Shown here: in pieces, positions 54,018 to 62,548 of the stretch
How positions within the stretch are numbered: the first letter of the stretch is position 1
Layout of the letters: each line of letters starts with the position of its first letter
Assembly (NCBI GenBank): GCA_964464925.1
Contig: CAYXLI010000002.1
Coordinates: forward strand, 124,001-188,000
DNA: 64,000 bases
Direction of reading: 5' to 3'
Source of the DNA: CAYXLI01 sp964464925
GTDB lineage: Bacteria > Acidobacteriota > Terriglobia > Bryobacterales > Bryobacteraceae
Notes under the pieces: model-generated
Databases searched by the model: none
What the model saw: the letters and a program-made list of their open reading frames with translations, nothing else
Told to the model about the DNA's origin: nothing
Program-made: the position numbers and the translations under genes

Positions 54018-54903
54018 TTGCGGCTACCTCCACGACAACGGAATTCGGCCCATTCACGACTGCTGAGAAGCGCCGTCCAGTGGCCGGGTTCAGAATCTGC
54101 ACTGCTTCGCCCAGTCGGCCGTCAGTCTCAGCCCTCGCCCGGAAGGACAGGTGAACTGAGTCGCTTGCAACCGCGACAGCGACGGGAGAACCCCGAACAA
54201 CTTCACGCTTCTTCTGCAGAGCAAGCGGGCTGATCGGGGATCCTGCGGGAAGCCTGACCTTGGCAATCCTGCCGACTAATGCAGAACGATCATCCCTTAC
54301 CTCACTTCCGGGAAAATAGCGAACGCGGCTGACAGTCAAGTCCTTTTCCGAGAGCCCTTCTCCCGGGCGGATATCGCGACTCGCGACGATCCGTTCCCCT
54401 TCGGACCAGATTCGTACGCGCGCCCAGATACTGAAGTGCTTTCCTTTTCCATAAGCCAGTGATCCACGCCAAAGAAGTACGGACTTGTCCGTTGCGTTGG
54501 GCGAGCTATTCAGGCCTGACTTCGGAAAAGTTACGGCCCCCCTTGGAACGGCATACCGGCTAAGCTCAACGATTTCGATGTTTACATCCGGTATGGTCAG
54601 GCTCTCGCGCATCGCGGCCAGGGACTCGTCCGGTCCAAGTTCCTGCATGGGGTATTCGAAACAGATGTCCTGTGCATCGACAAGTTGGATTCCGAAGTGT
54701 GCGGCGATGCGGCGAATCTCGCCGCCTCCCATCATCCTCTTGGCACCGGGAATGGGAGCAAACGCCAGGGGCTGCTCCGGATCAACGCCACTAAAACCAG
54801 GAACGGCCTTTGCAAGATCGGCCGCCGTGATGCGGTCCGTTTCCACAGGGACGCAACCGGCCCATGCGCACCCGGCAAGAACCACGAAAAGGAAGGCTCT
54901 CAT
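54007..54903 (-). CDS. flgA: P-ring assembly chaperone FlgA
   Basis: FlgA helps FlgI assemble into the P ring. The 298-residue protein ends with the SAF-type region typical of FlgA: IVASRDIRPGEGLSEKDLTV, then RLPAGSPISPLALQKKREVV and a closing beta domain (GEAVQILNPATGRRFSAVVN). Its N-terminus, MRAFLFVVLAGCAWAGC, holds a textbook lipobox LAGC at 9-12, although cleavage after AWA at residue 15 is also possible. It overlaps flgG by 4 bp and flgH by 11 bp. Confidence 0.93.
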   Translation of the reverse strand: MRAFLFVVLAGCAWAGCVPVETDRITAADLAKAVPGFSGVDPEQPLAFAPIPGAKRMMGGGEIRRIAAHFGIQLVDAQDICFEYPMQELGPDESLAAMRESLTIPDVNIEIVELSRYAVPRGAVTFPKSGLNSSPNATDKSVLLWRGSLAYGKGKHFSIWARVRIWSEGERIVASRDIRPGEGLSEKDLTVSRVRYFPGSEVRDDRSALVGRIAKVRLPAGSPISPLALQKKREVVRGSPVAVAVASDSVHLSFRARAETDGRLGEAVQILNPATGRRFSAVVNGPNSVVVEVAANEK

Positions 54904-55691
54904 CGCGTCACGTTGTTGACCTGCTGGTACATCTCATCCGCAGCCTTCACAACTTTTGAGTTTGCTTCGTAAGCGCGCTGGCTGACGATCAGGTTGATGA
55001 ACTCTTCCACTACACTGACATTCGATCCTTCGCTATAGCCTTGCATCAGAGTGCCGAGGCCTTCCTGCCCGCCCGGGTTGCCCAGGGTCGGCTCGCCGGA
55101 CGCATCCGTCGGCATGAACAGGTTATGTCCGATGCTGTTCAGTCCGGCCGGGTTGACGAAATTCGCTAACTGGATTTGACCGGCCTGCTGGGCCGCGGTC
55201 TGTCCAGGCTGCGTGTAGCTGACAACGCCGTCGCCCGCGATGGTGATCGTCTGCGCCTCGGCCGGCAAAGTGAGCTGCGGCTCGAGCGTATCGCCGTCTC
55301 CGGTGACGACCTGCCCGTCCCGATTCAGGTGAAAGGTTCCTGCTCTCGTGTAGGCGAGCTCCCCGTTGGGACGCCTGACCTGGAAAAATCCGCGACCTTG
55401 AATCACCAGATCAAGCGGATTCCCCGTCTCCGAGAAATTGCCCTGCGCGAAGCTGATTTCGTTTGAAGAGGTACGCGTCCCGAGGCCGATTTGCAGACCC
55501 GTGGGCACGACCGTCTGTGCACCTGCAGCCGCGCCCGGCTGCACGAAGCTCTGATACAGAAGGTCCTGGAACTGTGCACGGCGCATTTTGAAGCCCACCG
55601 TGTTAGCGTTCGCAAGATTGTGTGCGATGTTGTCAACGTTCATCTGCTGCGCGGTCATACCACTGCCCGCACTGTAAAGGGCCCGAATCAT
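54900..55691 (-). CDS. flgG: Distal rod protein FlgG
   Basis: FlgG forms the distal rod, the drive shaft between the proximal rod and the hook. The 263-residue protein begins MIRALYSAGSGMTAQQMNVD, followed by NIAHNLANANTVGFKMRRAQ. It has the conserved segment NPLDLVIQGRGFFQVRRPNG and ends with the helical NVSVVEEFINLIVSQRAYEA region shared by axial proteins. It is exported by the flagellar type III system without a cleaved signal. It starts 16 bp after the flgF stop and overlaps flgA by 4 bp. Confidence 0.97.
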   Translation of the reverse strand: MIRALYSAGSGMTAQQMNVDNIAHNLANANTVGFKMRRAQFQDLLYQSFVQPGAAAGAQTVVPTGLQIGLGTRTSSNEISFAQGNFSETGNPLDLVIQGRGFFQVRRPNGELAYTRAGTFHLNRDGQVVTGDGDTLEPQLTLPAEAQTITIAGDGVVSYTQPGQTAAQQAGQIQLANFVNPAGLNSIGHNLFMPTDASGEPTLGNPGGQEGLGTLMQGYSEGSNVSVVEEFINLIVSQRAYEANSKVVKAADEMYQQVNNVTR

Positions 55692-55707
55692 CTCTTCTTC
55701 CTTTCTG

Positions 55708-56445
55708 CTAGTTCACGCGCGCGACGTCTTCGATCGCCTTGCGATTCATGTCGCTTCCAATCGAGGCGGCCCGCTGAAGCATTTCAAACTGACGCATCAC
55801 ACTCACGAGCCGCACCGCCTGTTCGGCCGGAGCTCCGTTGGACGACTCGAGAATACCTTGCTGAACCTTCGCATTCGCCGCGGATTTCACGATCGCCGAC
55901 ACATTGCTCAGTTGGAAATACGTATTCCCCACTTTGGCCATCTGCTGCCGGTCGTCTAAATCGACAACCTCAAGTTTGGCGACAGCCGCATTGTCCTGCT
56001 GGATGGTGCCGTCCGCAGTGATCGTGACCGGTTTCGCGCTGTTCAATCGAATCGCTCCGCCGCCCTGTGCCCGGACGGGATACCCGTCGTTCGTTTCCAG
56101 TTGACCGGTGTTGCCGAGTCGGAAGTTCCCGCTGCGTGTGTACATGGCCCCGGAAGGACCTTGCACAGCGAAGAATCCGGGCCCGGAGAGTGCAACGTCA
56201 AGAGGGTTCGACGTAGAGTTCAGCGCGCCTTGGGAGAAATCCGTCCAGGGTTTCTCAATCACTGGTTGCGTTGCCGGCATATTATCGTCCGGCTCTTCCG
56301 CCGCCGCTGCTGAATAGAGGTTGTAAAACTCCCGGTCTGCCTTGAAACCCGAGGTGCTTGCATTTGCGATATTGTTGGCCAGCAAATCCAGTGACTCCAT
56401 TCGTGCGCGGAGCCCGGCTGCGGCCATTGCAGAGAGACGGTCCAT
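55708..56445 (-). CDS. flgF: Flagellar rod protein FlgF
   Basis: The 245-residue axial protein has the N-terminal pattern ARMESLDLLANNIANASTSG, the central NPLDVALSGPGFFAVQGPSG and a C-terminal helix (QAVRLVSVMRQFEMLQRAAS). It is shorter than FlgG and is encoded directly upstream of it, so I call it FlgF, the proximal-rod member. Assignment between FlgF and another FlgG-like protein rests on position. The ATG at 56445 has AGGTG about 7 nt upstream. It is the first gene of the minus-strand flagellar arm. Confidence 0.9.
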   Translation of the reverse strand: MDRLSAMAAAGLRARMESLDLLANNIANASTSGFKADREFYNLYSAAAAEEPDDNMPATQPVIEKPWTDFSQGALNSTSNPLDVALSGPGFFAVQGPSGAMYTRSGNFRLGNTGQLETNDGYPVRAQGGGAIRLNSAKPVTITADGTIQQDNAAVAKLEVVDLDDRQQMAKVGNTYFQLSNVSAIVKSAANAKVQQGILESSNGAPAEQAVRLVSVMRQFEMLQRAASIGSDMNRKAIEDVARVN

Positions 56446-56627
56446 GGTGTTTCACCTGCCGCCTGTTCATGCACGCGAGTATCCAGTAATTAAGTCCCTT
56501 GTTTTCGTGACTCCCGCCGACACAGCGCATCCGGATCGGAACGTCGTATTCCAAATTGAAACCGGCTCCGCCGAAATGAAATCGCATTCGTTGCGTATGT
56601 TGTTGAGACTCGACTTTGCAGGGATTT

Positions 56628-56641
56628 GGTGCACAACCTGC
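56628..56641 (+). promoter_or_regulatory. Possible sigma54-type promoter before fliK
   Basis: GG at 56628-56629 and GC at 56640-56641 are separated by exactly 10 bases, within TTGGTGCACAACCTGCAA. About 10 of the 13 usual consensus positions agree. Transcription would start near 56653, which would favour the ATG at 56679 over the GTG at 56655. GG-N10-GC also occurs by chance. Confidence 0.25.
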
Positions 56642-56654
56642 AATAAGCAGGAAC

Positions 56655-58706
56655 GTGAGTCTGACCCCTATTTCGCTGATGCCGCCGGCAGCAATTAGCA
56701 CGCTTCAGCCAGTGATCGGCGGAGCGGAGATCGGCGGAGCGGGGAAACAATTCTTAGCACTGGTGGGCAACCTCGTCGCGAATCTCCCGAAGTCTGGGGC
56801 TACACACAACACGAGTTCGATACCGGAAAGGCAGGCTTCGAAATCCGACAAGGATCGTGCGGACGCTTTCGCCGCAACCGTCCATCTTGAGGCGATGCGG
56901 CAGGTCGTAATGCTATTTCCCCAGGCCGCCGCGCCCGCTACTCCGCTGCCCGTGCAGACGGATCATTCGGATTCACTGCCGGAGGAAACATCCGGCGAGC
57001 GGAAGACCGCATATGCCTCAGATTCTCTACCACTGATGGACAGCTCGGCCCTTGCACGCGAGATCATCGGCCGCTCGGTCCGGCCTCAGACCACATACAA
57101 AACCAAGCCGCAGCAACAGGGCCTTCCGGCATCGCCGTTGGTTCTCACCAGATGGCAGAGCGCGAATATCGCACACACCTCAGATCCTCTTCCGCTGATG
57201 GACAGCTCCGCTGTTGCGCGCGCGATCATTAGCCGCTCGGTCCAGCCTGCAACCACAGACGAAGGAATGCCGCAGCAGCAAACCCTTGCCCGATTGGCCT
57301 CGGGGCCTCATCGGCCTCAGAGCAGGAACGCCTCTCCGCGGCAGCAGGACATGCCTGTGACTGTTCAGGCTATCGACGACGGAGTTGCTGACGAAAACCC
57401 GCCGGAACCTGTTCTCGCCGCAAACGGCAAGCCGCAAGCCAGCGAGACACAAGAAGAACGCACGACAACAGTTCGCGAGACAGAAGCGCCGATCACATCA
57501 AAACGCCACGGCGAGGTTAGCAGTGTACCTGTTGTTCCGGACGTCCCGACCCCACATCAAGGCTTTCACGAAGTTGTCCGGGTAGCTCCCGAAGTGTGTT
57601 CGGACAACAAGGCCGAATCCTCCGCGCCGGATCAGGCTCCGCAGGCACGCATTCCTAAACAGGCGGAAGTTGAAGGTCGAGCACCGGTTGGGACTGCTAC
57701 CGCGGCGCGCATGGATCAGCCGCAGGCATCACAGACTCTCCGCTATGACAAGGAAGCTCCGAAAACGATAGATCGCAAGTCCGCCAAGGACACGGCAGCA
57801 CCTGAATTCAAGCTCGCTCCCCACAGTCTCGCGGACCTCGAGACCGCTCCTGTGCCGAAGCCTCAAGCATCGATGAAGGCAGTCGCGTTCGCGGCGGAAA
57901 TCGAACTCGGGGCGGAAGTGAAATCCAGTGCCGATCCCGCGAAGACGGGCGCGGCCAGGCCAATTACCGGCGCGACGGTGGCGACGAGCGAGAACGAACG
58001 AGGCAGTTCCGATCCTGCTCCGGCTTCCGTATCTGCGAAGGACGTTTATGACGTGGAGAGGAACAGTAGCTCAACACCGAACCGCCCGATGATGTCGAGT
58101 TCTTCTGAGAAGCCGTCCCCGTTTTCATCGGAAAGCAAGCAAGAAACTCCCCCGATCAAAATCGCGGCATTGCATGACATCGATGGGCAGCCGGGGCCTT
58201 TCCCACGGCAAGAACAGCACAGCACACTGAAGCACTCCGAACAGGGCTCGTCAGCGGGAGCTTCCCGGGAGGTGTCTGCGTCTGCGGCAGTGGATCCGGC
58301 GCCCGCTACTGCCAAGGCGGCTGTCCGGGATTTCGTCCTTCGCATACCGGCCGGCTCACAACAGCACGTCGACGTTCACATTGTGGAGCGGGCGGGCAAG
58401 GTTCACGTGACGGTTCGAAGCACTGACCCTGCTGTGACGACATCGCTTCGGACCGAGTTGTCCCAGTTGGTGCAGAAGTTGGAATCTCACGGACTCAAGA
58501 CGGAAACGTGGACGCCTTCGGAATCCTGGCCGTTGCAAGGAGGCCACCCGCCCGAAGCAGTCGCGACGCAGTCAGGAATGCAATGGTCGGATTTTTCTGA
58601 AGGTCATTCTCAACAGCAGCAGAACCAACAGCAGGAAAGGCGCAGACACGGGCAACAGCCGGATTGGCTCGCCGAACTCGAGAACGAATTGAACGAAGAG
58701 GAGTAA
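56655..58706 (+). CDS. fliK: Hook-length control protein FliK
   Basis: The protein of about 683 residues has a long, low-complexity N-terminal part rich in Ala, Pro, Ser and Gln, and a compact C-terminal Flg_hook domain. That domain contains DFVLRIPAGSQQHVDVHIVE, then RAGKVHVTVRSTDPAVTTSL and RTELSQLVQKLESHGLKTET. It acts as a ruler and switches export specificity through FlhB. The start GTG 56655 has AGGA just upstream; ATG 56679 is the alternative. Bases 57018-57119 and 57180-57281 encode a duplicated 34-residue motif (24 identical), and 56714-56741 contains a 13-bp direct repeat. Confidence 0.8.
   Translation: MSLTPISLMPPAAISTLQPVIGGAEIGGAGKQFLALVGNLVANLPKSGATHNTSSIPERQASKSDKDRADAFAATVHLEAMRQVVMLFPQAAAPATPLPVQTDHSDSLPEETSGERKTAYASDSLPLMDSSALAREIIGRSVRPQTTYKTKPQQQGLPASPLVLTRWQSANIAHTSDPLPLMDSSAVARAIISRSVQPATTDEGMPQQQTLARLASGPHRPQSRNASPRQQDMPVTVQAIDDGVADENPPEPVLAANGKPQASETQEERTTTVRETEAPITSKRHGEVSSVPVVPDVPTPHQGFHEVVRVAPEVCSDNKAESSAPDQAPQARIPKQAEVEGRAPVGTATAARMDQPQASQTLRYDKEAPKTIDRKSAKDTAAPEFKLAPHSLADLETAPVPKPQASMKAVAFAAEIELGAEVKSSADPAKTGAARPITGATVATSENERGSSDPAPASVSAKDVYDVERNSSSTPNRPMMSSSSEKPSPFSSESKQETPPIKIAALHDIDGQPGPFPRQEQHSTLKHSEQGSSAGASREVSASAAVDPAPATAKAAVRDFVLRIPAGSQQHVDVHIVERAGKVHVTVRSTDPAVTTSLRTELSQLVQKLESHGLKTETWTPSESWPLQGGHPPEAVATQSGMQWSDFSEGHSQQQQNQQQERRRHGQQPDWLAELENELNEEE
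57018..57281 (+). repeat. Imperfect 162-bp-period internal duplication in fliK
   Basis: Two copies, 57018-57119 and 57180-57281, encode SDSLPLMDSSALAREIIGRS and SDPLPLMDSSAVARAIISRS at their starts, with 24 of 34 residues identical overall. The period is 54 codons, so the frame is kept. It lies in the ruler-like region. Confidence 0.85.
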
Positions 58707-58709
58707 CCG

Positions 58710-59051
58710 ATGGTCTCGTCCACTACAAGCAGCACCAGTCAGACCGCCGCGGCCACAGCGGCGCCGACAACGGCCATTAATCCGAACGATCAGTTGGCCA
58801 ACAAGGAAACATTCCTAAAGCTCCTGGTAGCCCAAATCAAGAACCAGGATCCTATGAATCCGAGCGACGGCGTGCAGTTTCTGACCCAACTCGCGCAGTT
58901 CTCATCACTGGAGCAGAGCATGCAAACGAACAAACAACTGACAAGTATCCAGCAGTCGATCGACAAGGTGGCTGCCAATACAGAAAATTCCGGTGCCCAA
59001 GGCAGTTCCGGAACACAGGCGGCGAATTCCTCCGCTGTCAAGAAATCCTAA
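58710..59051 (+). CDS. flgD: Hook-capping scaffold FlgD, short form
   Basis: The 113-residue protein has the FlgD N-terminal core: QLANKETFLKLLVAQIKNQD followed by PMNPSDGVQFLTQLAQFSSL and EQSMQTNKQLTSIQQSIDKV. FlgD proteins are usually about twice as long, with a C-terminal Tudor/Ig-like domain that is missing here. It ends in a Ser/Gly/Ala-rich tail. The ATG at 58710 follows GAGGAG and is 3 bp after the fliK stop. Confidence 0.9.
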   Translation: MVSSTTSSTSQTAAATAAPTTAINPNDQLANKETFLKLLVAQIKNQDPMNPSDGVQFLTQLAQFSSLEQSMQTNKQLTSIQQSIDKVAANTENSGAQGSSGTQAANSSAVKKS

Positions 59052-59063
59052 CTGGAGTATTAC

Positions 59064-60308
59064 ATGTTCACTTCATTCTCAACAGCACTATCCGCCTTGA
59101 GCGCGCACGCAACGGCCGTGGATGTGGTCGGCAACAATCTGGCCAACTTGAACACGCCTGGCTTCAAGTCGAACGTTGTTTCCTTCCATGATCTTGTGAC
59201 CCAGTCACTGGGCACCGGCCTGGGCGAAACACAGGTCGGTTTCGGCGTCGGACGACCAACGACGATCCGGCAGTTCTCGCAGGGCGCCATTCAGGCATCG
59301 ACCGGGCCGCTCGATGTCGCCATTCAGGGAGACGGGTTCCTGATCGTGAAGGATGCGGCCGGCGCCCAGCTCTATACGAGGGGCGGAAACCTGCAGGTCG
59401 ATAAAAAAGGTAATTTACTTACCGCAACAGGAGAGAAAGTTCAGGGCTGGAACGCACAAAATAATGTGCTGAACACGAGCGGATCGATTTCCGACCTGGT
59501 AGTGCCCGTAGGCACTGTGAAGCCGCCGGTTGCTACGCAGAACTTCTCGATGGACTTGAATTTAAATGCTGCGGCGACAGCCGGACCGCCGCCGGACACT
59601 TTCTCTTCATCCATCGAGATCTTCGATTCGCTCGGGGCTTCCCACCAAGTGTCCATCACGTTCACGAAAGACGCGACGGCCAACCAATGGGATTACTCGG
59701 TGACGATGCCGACGGCCGATACTGCTGCTCCGCTGGCGCCTGTTACGGGAACGTTGACGTTCGATTCTACGGGAAAGCTCTCCAGCCCAGCCGCCAACGG
59801 GACAATGCCGGTGCTGAACATCACGGGCCTGGCGAATGGCGCGGCGGACATGAACGTGACCTGGAACCTGTATAACGGCTCGACCGCGCGGCTGACTCAG
59901 TTCGCCCAAACGACGGCAGTTTCTGCGAATGCCCAGGACGGAAATCCCGCGGCGCAGTTGATTCGGGTTGCCGTGGGGGACGGAGGAAGCCTGAAGGCTC
60001 AATACTCGAACGGTCAGCAGATGACGGTAGGACAGCTCGCAATGGCGTCGATTCGCAATCCGGAATCGATGATTGCGGTTGGCAACAATAACTATCAAAC
60101 CAGCGAGCGAACCGCGCTGCCGGCGTTGGGGCTTCCGAACAGCGGCGGACGTGGAACGATCCAAGGGGGTGCCGTTGAGTACTCCACGGTCGATATCGCC
60201 CGAGAGTTCACGCAATTGATCGTGCTGCAGCGCGGGTATCAGGCGAATGCGAAGGTCATCACGGCCGTCGACGAACTGAGCCAGGAAACCATCAACCTCA
60301 AGAGGTAG
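59064..60308 (+). CDS. flgE: Flagellar hook protein FlgE
   Basis: The 414-residue protein forms the hook. It opens with STALSALSAHATAVDVVGNN followed by LANLNTPGFKSNVVSFHDLV. It has the GPLDVAIQGDGFLIVKDAAG segment, a hook D2-type domain (FDSLGASHQVSITFTKDATA) and the C-terminal helix VDIAREFTQLIVLQRGYQAN. The ATG at 59064 has CTGGAG about 6 nt upstream. It is exported by the type III system and capped by FlgD, encoded just before it. Confidence 0.96.
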   Translation: MFTSFSTALSALSAHATAVDVVGNNLANLNTPGFKSNVVSFHDLVTQSLGTGLGETQVGFGVGRPTTIRQFSQGAIQASTGPLDVAIQGDGFLIVKDAAGAQLYTRGGNLQVDKKGNLLTATGEKVQGWNAQNNVLNTSGSISDLVVPVGTVKPPVATQNFSMDLNLNAAATAGPPPDTFSSSIEIFDSLGASHQVSITFTKDATANQWDYSVTMPTADTAAPLAPVTGTLTFDSTGKLSSPAANGTMPVLNITGLANGAADMNVTWNLYNGSTARLTQFAQTTAVSANAQDGNPAAQLIRVAVGDGGSLKAQYSNGQQMTVGQLAMASIRNPESMIAVGNNNYQTSERTALPALGLPNSGGRGTIQGGAVEYSTVDIAREFTQLIVLQRGYQANAKVITAVDELSQETINLKR

Positions 60309-60311
60309 CGC

Positions 60312-60557
60312 ATGAACCTGCAGGATATCGCCCACATCTCAGATCTTCCGGTAAAGGTCGAGGTCGAACTGGACCGGCGTGTCTTATCGGTGGGCGACAT
60401 CCTGCAATTGAAGCAAGGCAGCGTGATCAAGATGAGCCGCTCGGCGGGAGAGAACATCGACATCGTGATCGGCGGATGCCTGATCGGCTTCGGCGAAATC
60501 GTGATCATCGAAGATCTCATGGGCGTCCGCATCACGGATTTCAACGGAGAAGACTAG
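60312..60557 (+). CDS. fliN: Flagellar motor switch protein FliN, minimal SpoA form
   Basis: The 81-residue protein is little more than one SpoA domain: ISDLPVKVEVELDRRVLSVG, then DILQLKQGSVIKMSRSAGEN and VRITDF. It would form part of the C ring and bind CheY-P or help export. FliN of other bacteria carries an additional N-terminal stretch. It starts 3 bp after flgE and precedes fliO by 2 bp, an order that places C-ring and export genes together. Confidence 0.9.
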   Translation: MNLQDIAHISDLPVKVEVELDRRVLSVGDILQLKQGSVIKMSRSAGENIDIVIGGCLIGFGEIVIIEDLMGVRITDFNGED

Positions 60558-60559
60558 CT

Positions 60560-60817
60560 TTGATCCAGGATCTGCTCGCGATGTTCGTAGTATTCGGGCT
60601 GCTTGGGGCGGCCGTGGTGCTGTTGAGAAAGAAAGGGGCTCTGGTGCTGAACCTGCCAACGCGATCAGGAGGTTCCGCCAACGACCTGACCGTGCGAGCG
60701 AGGCTGCAACTGACACCTCAACACAGTCTGCACTGGGTACGGGCGGGAGATCGGGAGATTCTTCTCGCGCTTCACCCTGGAGGCTGCACCGTTCTGTCCG
60801 ATGAGGCGAAAACATGA
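60560..60817 (+). CDS. fliO: FliO-like export-gate assembly protein
   Basis: The 85-residue protein has one membrane helix (LLAMFVVFGLLGAAVVLL) followed by a small cytoplasmic beta domain (ARLQLTPQHSLHWVRAGDRE). This layout and its position before fliP identify it as FliO, which stabilises FliP during gate assembly. The start is TTG at 60560, 2 bp after fliN; ATG 60581 would remove part of the region before the helix. Its stop overlaps the fliP start by 4 bp. Confidence 0.78.
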   Translation: MIQDLLAMFVVFGLLGAAVVLLRKKGALVLNLPTRSGGSANDLTVRARLQLTPQHSLHWVRAGDREILLALHPGGCTVLSDEAKT

Positions 60818-61524
60818 TTTTCGAAAAGCTACCTCTTGCACTTGCTACGGCGCCACAAGTATTGCTGGACCCTCATGGTTCTGCCAAGTCAGCATCGGTC
60901 CTGGGCGTGCCGATGCAGATCGTGGTTCTGCTTACGGCTCTCACGCTGCTACCAGCCATGGTCATGTCGGTGACTCCGTTTTTGCGGATCACGGTAGTTC
61001 TCCACTTCCTGAGGCAGGCGCTCGGTACGCAGACGACGCCTTCCAATCAGGTGCTGATTGGGCTCGCGATTTTCCTGACGATTTTGATCATGACGCCGGT
61101 AGCGGAGGAAATCTACACGAAGGCCTGGGTGCCCATGGAAAAAGGCCAACTAACGCCGGGAGATGCGTTGGAAGCAGGCTCCAAACCGCTGAAGACCTTT
61201 CTTATCCGCTTCACGCGCGAGAAGGATATTCGGCTTCTGCTGGAGATATCACGGACACCTACGCCGCCCAAGCCAGCGGACCTCGATATGAGAATTCTTG
61301 TGCCAGCGTACGTACTCTCCGAACTGAAGACGGGGTTTCAGATAGGAGCTGTCCTCTTTCTGCCATTTCTGGTTATCGACCTTGTGATCGCATCGGTCAC
61401 GTTGTCCGCCGGCATGGTGCAACTGCCGCCGGTAATGCTTTCAGCACCGTTCAAACTTCTTCTGTTCGTGCTGGTGGACGGCTGGAACCTGGTAGTCGGC
61501 TCACTCGTGAAAAGTTTCTACTAA
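60814..61524 (+). CDS. fliP: Flagellar export protein FliP
   Basis: FliP forms the core pore of the type III export gate. The 236-residue protein has the conserved segments MSVTPFLRITVVLHFLRQAL and ILVPAYVLSELKTGFQIGAV, a signal-like first hydrophobic region and four membrane helices. Length is near normal. It overlaps fliO by 4 bp and fliQ by 1 bp (TAATG). Confidence 0.96.
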   Translation: MIFEKLPLALATAPQVLLDPHGSAKSASVLGVPMQIVVLLTALTLLPAMVMSVTPFLRITVVLHFLRQALGTQTTPSNQVLIGLAIFLTILIMTPVAEEIYTKAWVPMEKGQLTPGDALEAGSKPLKTFLIRFTREKDIRLLLEISRTPTPPKPADLDMRILVPAYVLSELKTGFQIGAVLFLPFLVIDLVIASVTLSAGMVQLPPVMLSAPFKLLLFVLVDGWNLVVGSLVKSFY

Positions 61525-61793
61525 TGACACCGCAATTTGTTGTTCAGATATTCCGCGAAGCTCTGATGACCACGTTCTGGCTGAGCCTGCCTCTACTGGC
61601 AATCGGTTTCTTTGCGGGCATTGCAATCAGTCTGATTCAAATCGTTACGTCGATGCAGGACTCGGCCTTTTCTACTGTGCCGCGGCTCGGGGCTTTTCTG
61701 GCCGGCATACTTTTGCTTCTGCCGTGGATGCTGACCAAATTGATCTCGTATACCGTCAGCATTTTCGGAGATTTCCAGCGCTATGCCCGCTGA
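61524..61793 (+). CDS. fliQ: Flagellar export protein FliQ
   Basis: This 89-residue protein has two membrane helices and the FliQ pattern: VVQIFREALMTTFWLSLPLL, then GIAISLIQIVTSMQDSAFST and LPWMLTKLISYTVSIF. It joins FliP and FliR in the export gate. Its ATG shares a base with the fliP stop, and its stop overlaps fliR by 11 bp. The frame continues upstream through fliP without meaning. Confidence 0.95.
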   Translation: MTPQFVVQIFREALMTTFWLSLPLLAIGFFAGIAISLIQIVTSMQDSAFSTVPRLGAFLAGILLLLPWMLTKLISYTVSIFGDFQRYAR

Positions 61794-62547
61794 GCTTTCG
61801 TTCGGTGTGCCGGCGCTGTTCGGATTCCTGCTCGTGCTGACAAGGATCTCTTCAGCACTGGTATTCGTGCCGATGCCCAGCGTGAAGGGCGTGGCAGATG
61901 CCGCGAAGGCTACCTTCTGCGTTTTTACGACCTTGGCCCTGTTCCCGTTCTGGCCGGCGGTGACGATCCAGTCCATGGGCCAGTTGACGGGCTGGCTCTG
62001 CATGGAGGCGGCCTTTGGCCTGACGGTCGGGCTTACGGTGGCCTTTCTCTCCGAGGCCTTCATTCTGGGAGCGCAGGCGATCGGGCTTCAGGCCGGGTAT
62101 TCCTATGCTTCGACGATCGACCCCATCAGTCAGAACGACACAACCGTCTTCCAGACGATTATGCAGTTGCTGGTGGGCTTCTTCTTTTTCACGGCGGGAT
62201 TGGATCGATATGTCATCCGTGTGTTTGCCAGAAGCCTGGAGGTATTCCCGCCGGGCAAGTTTCGGATTTCTGAACCGATTCTCGCGGTGGTGTCGGATCT
62301 GGGGACTGCGATGTTCTCTACCGGCCTGCGGCTAGCTCTTCCAGTGATTGCATTGCTGCTGCTGATTGACATCTCGCTCGCACTGCTCGGGCGAGTAAAC
62401 GCCCAGCTTCAACTTCTGAGCCTCGCATTTCCGGTGAAGATGCTTGGGGCACTCGTGGCGCTTGCTGCGACGGTTGCCGTGTTCCCCGCGGTTTACGAGA
62501 AGACTGCCCAACAGATGATTGCTTCTTTGATGCAGGTCCTGAGATAA
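61783..62547 (+). CDS. fliR: Flagellar export protein FliR
   Basis: The 254-residue integral membrane protein has FliR features: FGFLLVLTRISSALVFVPMP, then EAFILGAQAIGLQAGYSYAS with TIDPISQNDTTVFQTIMQLL. The C-terminal segment is LQLLSLAFPVKMLGALVALA. It completes the FliP5-FliQ4-FliR1 gate. The start overlaps fliQ by 11 bp and the stop is 1 bp before flhB. Confidence 0.96.
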   Translation: MPAELSFGVPALFGFLLVLTRISSALVFVPMPSVKGVADAAKATFCVFTTLALFPFWPAVTIQSMGQLTGWLCMEAAFGLTVGLTVAFLSEAFILGAQAIGLQAGYSYASTIDPISQNDTTVFQTIMQLLVGFFFFTAGLDRYVIRVFARSLEVFPPGKFRISEPILAVVSDLGTAMFSTGLRLALPVIALLLLIDISLALLGRVNAQLQLLSLAFPVKMLGALVALAATVAVFPAVYEKTAQQMIASLMQVLR

Positions 62548-62548
62548 C

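Noticed and set aside
56714..56741. Two 13-bp direct repeats GATCGGCGGAGCG
   Set aside because: Only two copies inside fliK coding sequence; a slippage product encoding IGGAEIGGAG and not a separate element.
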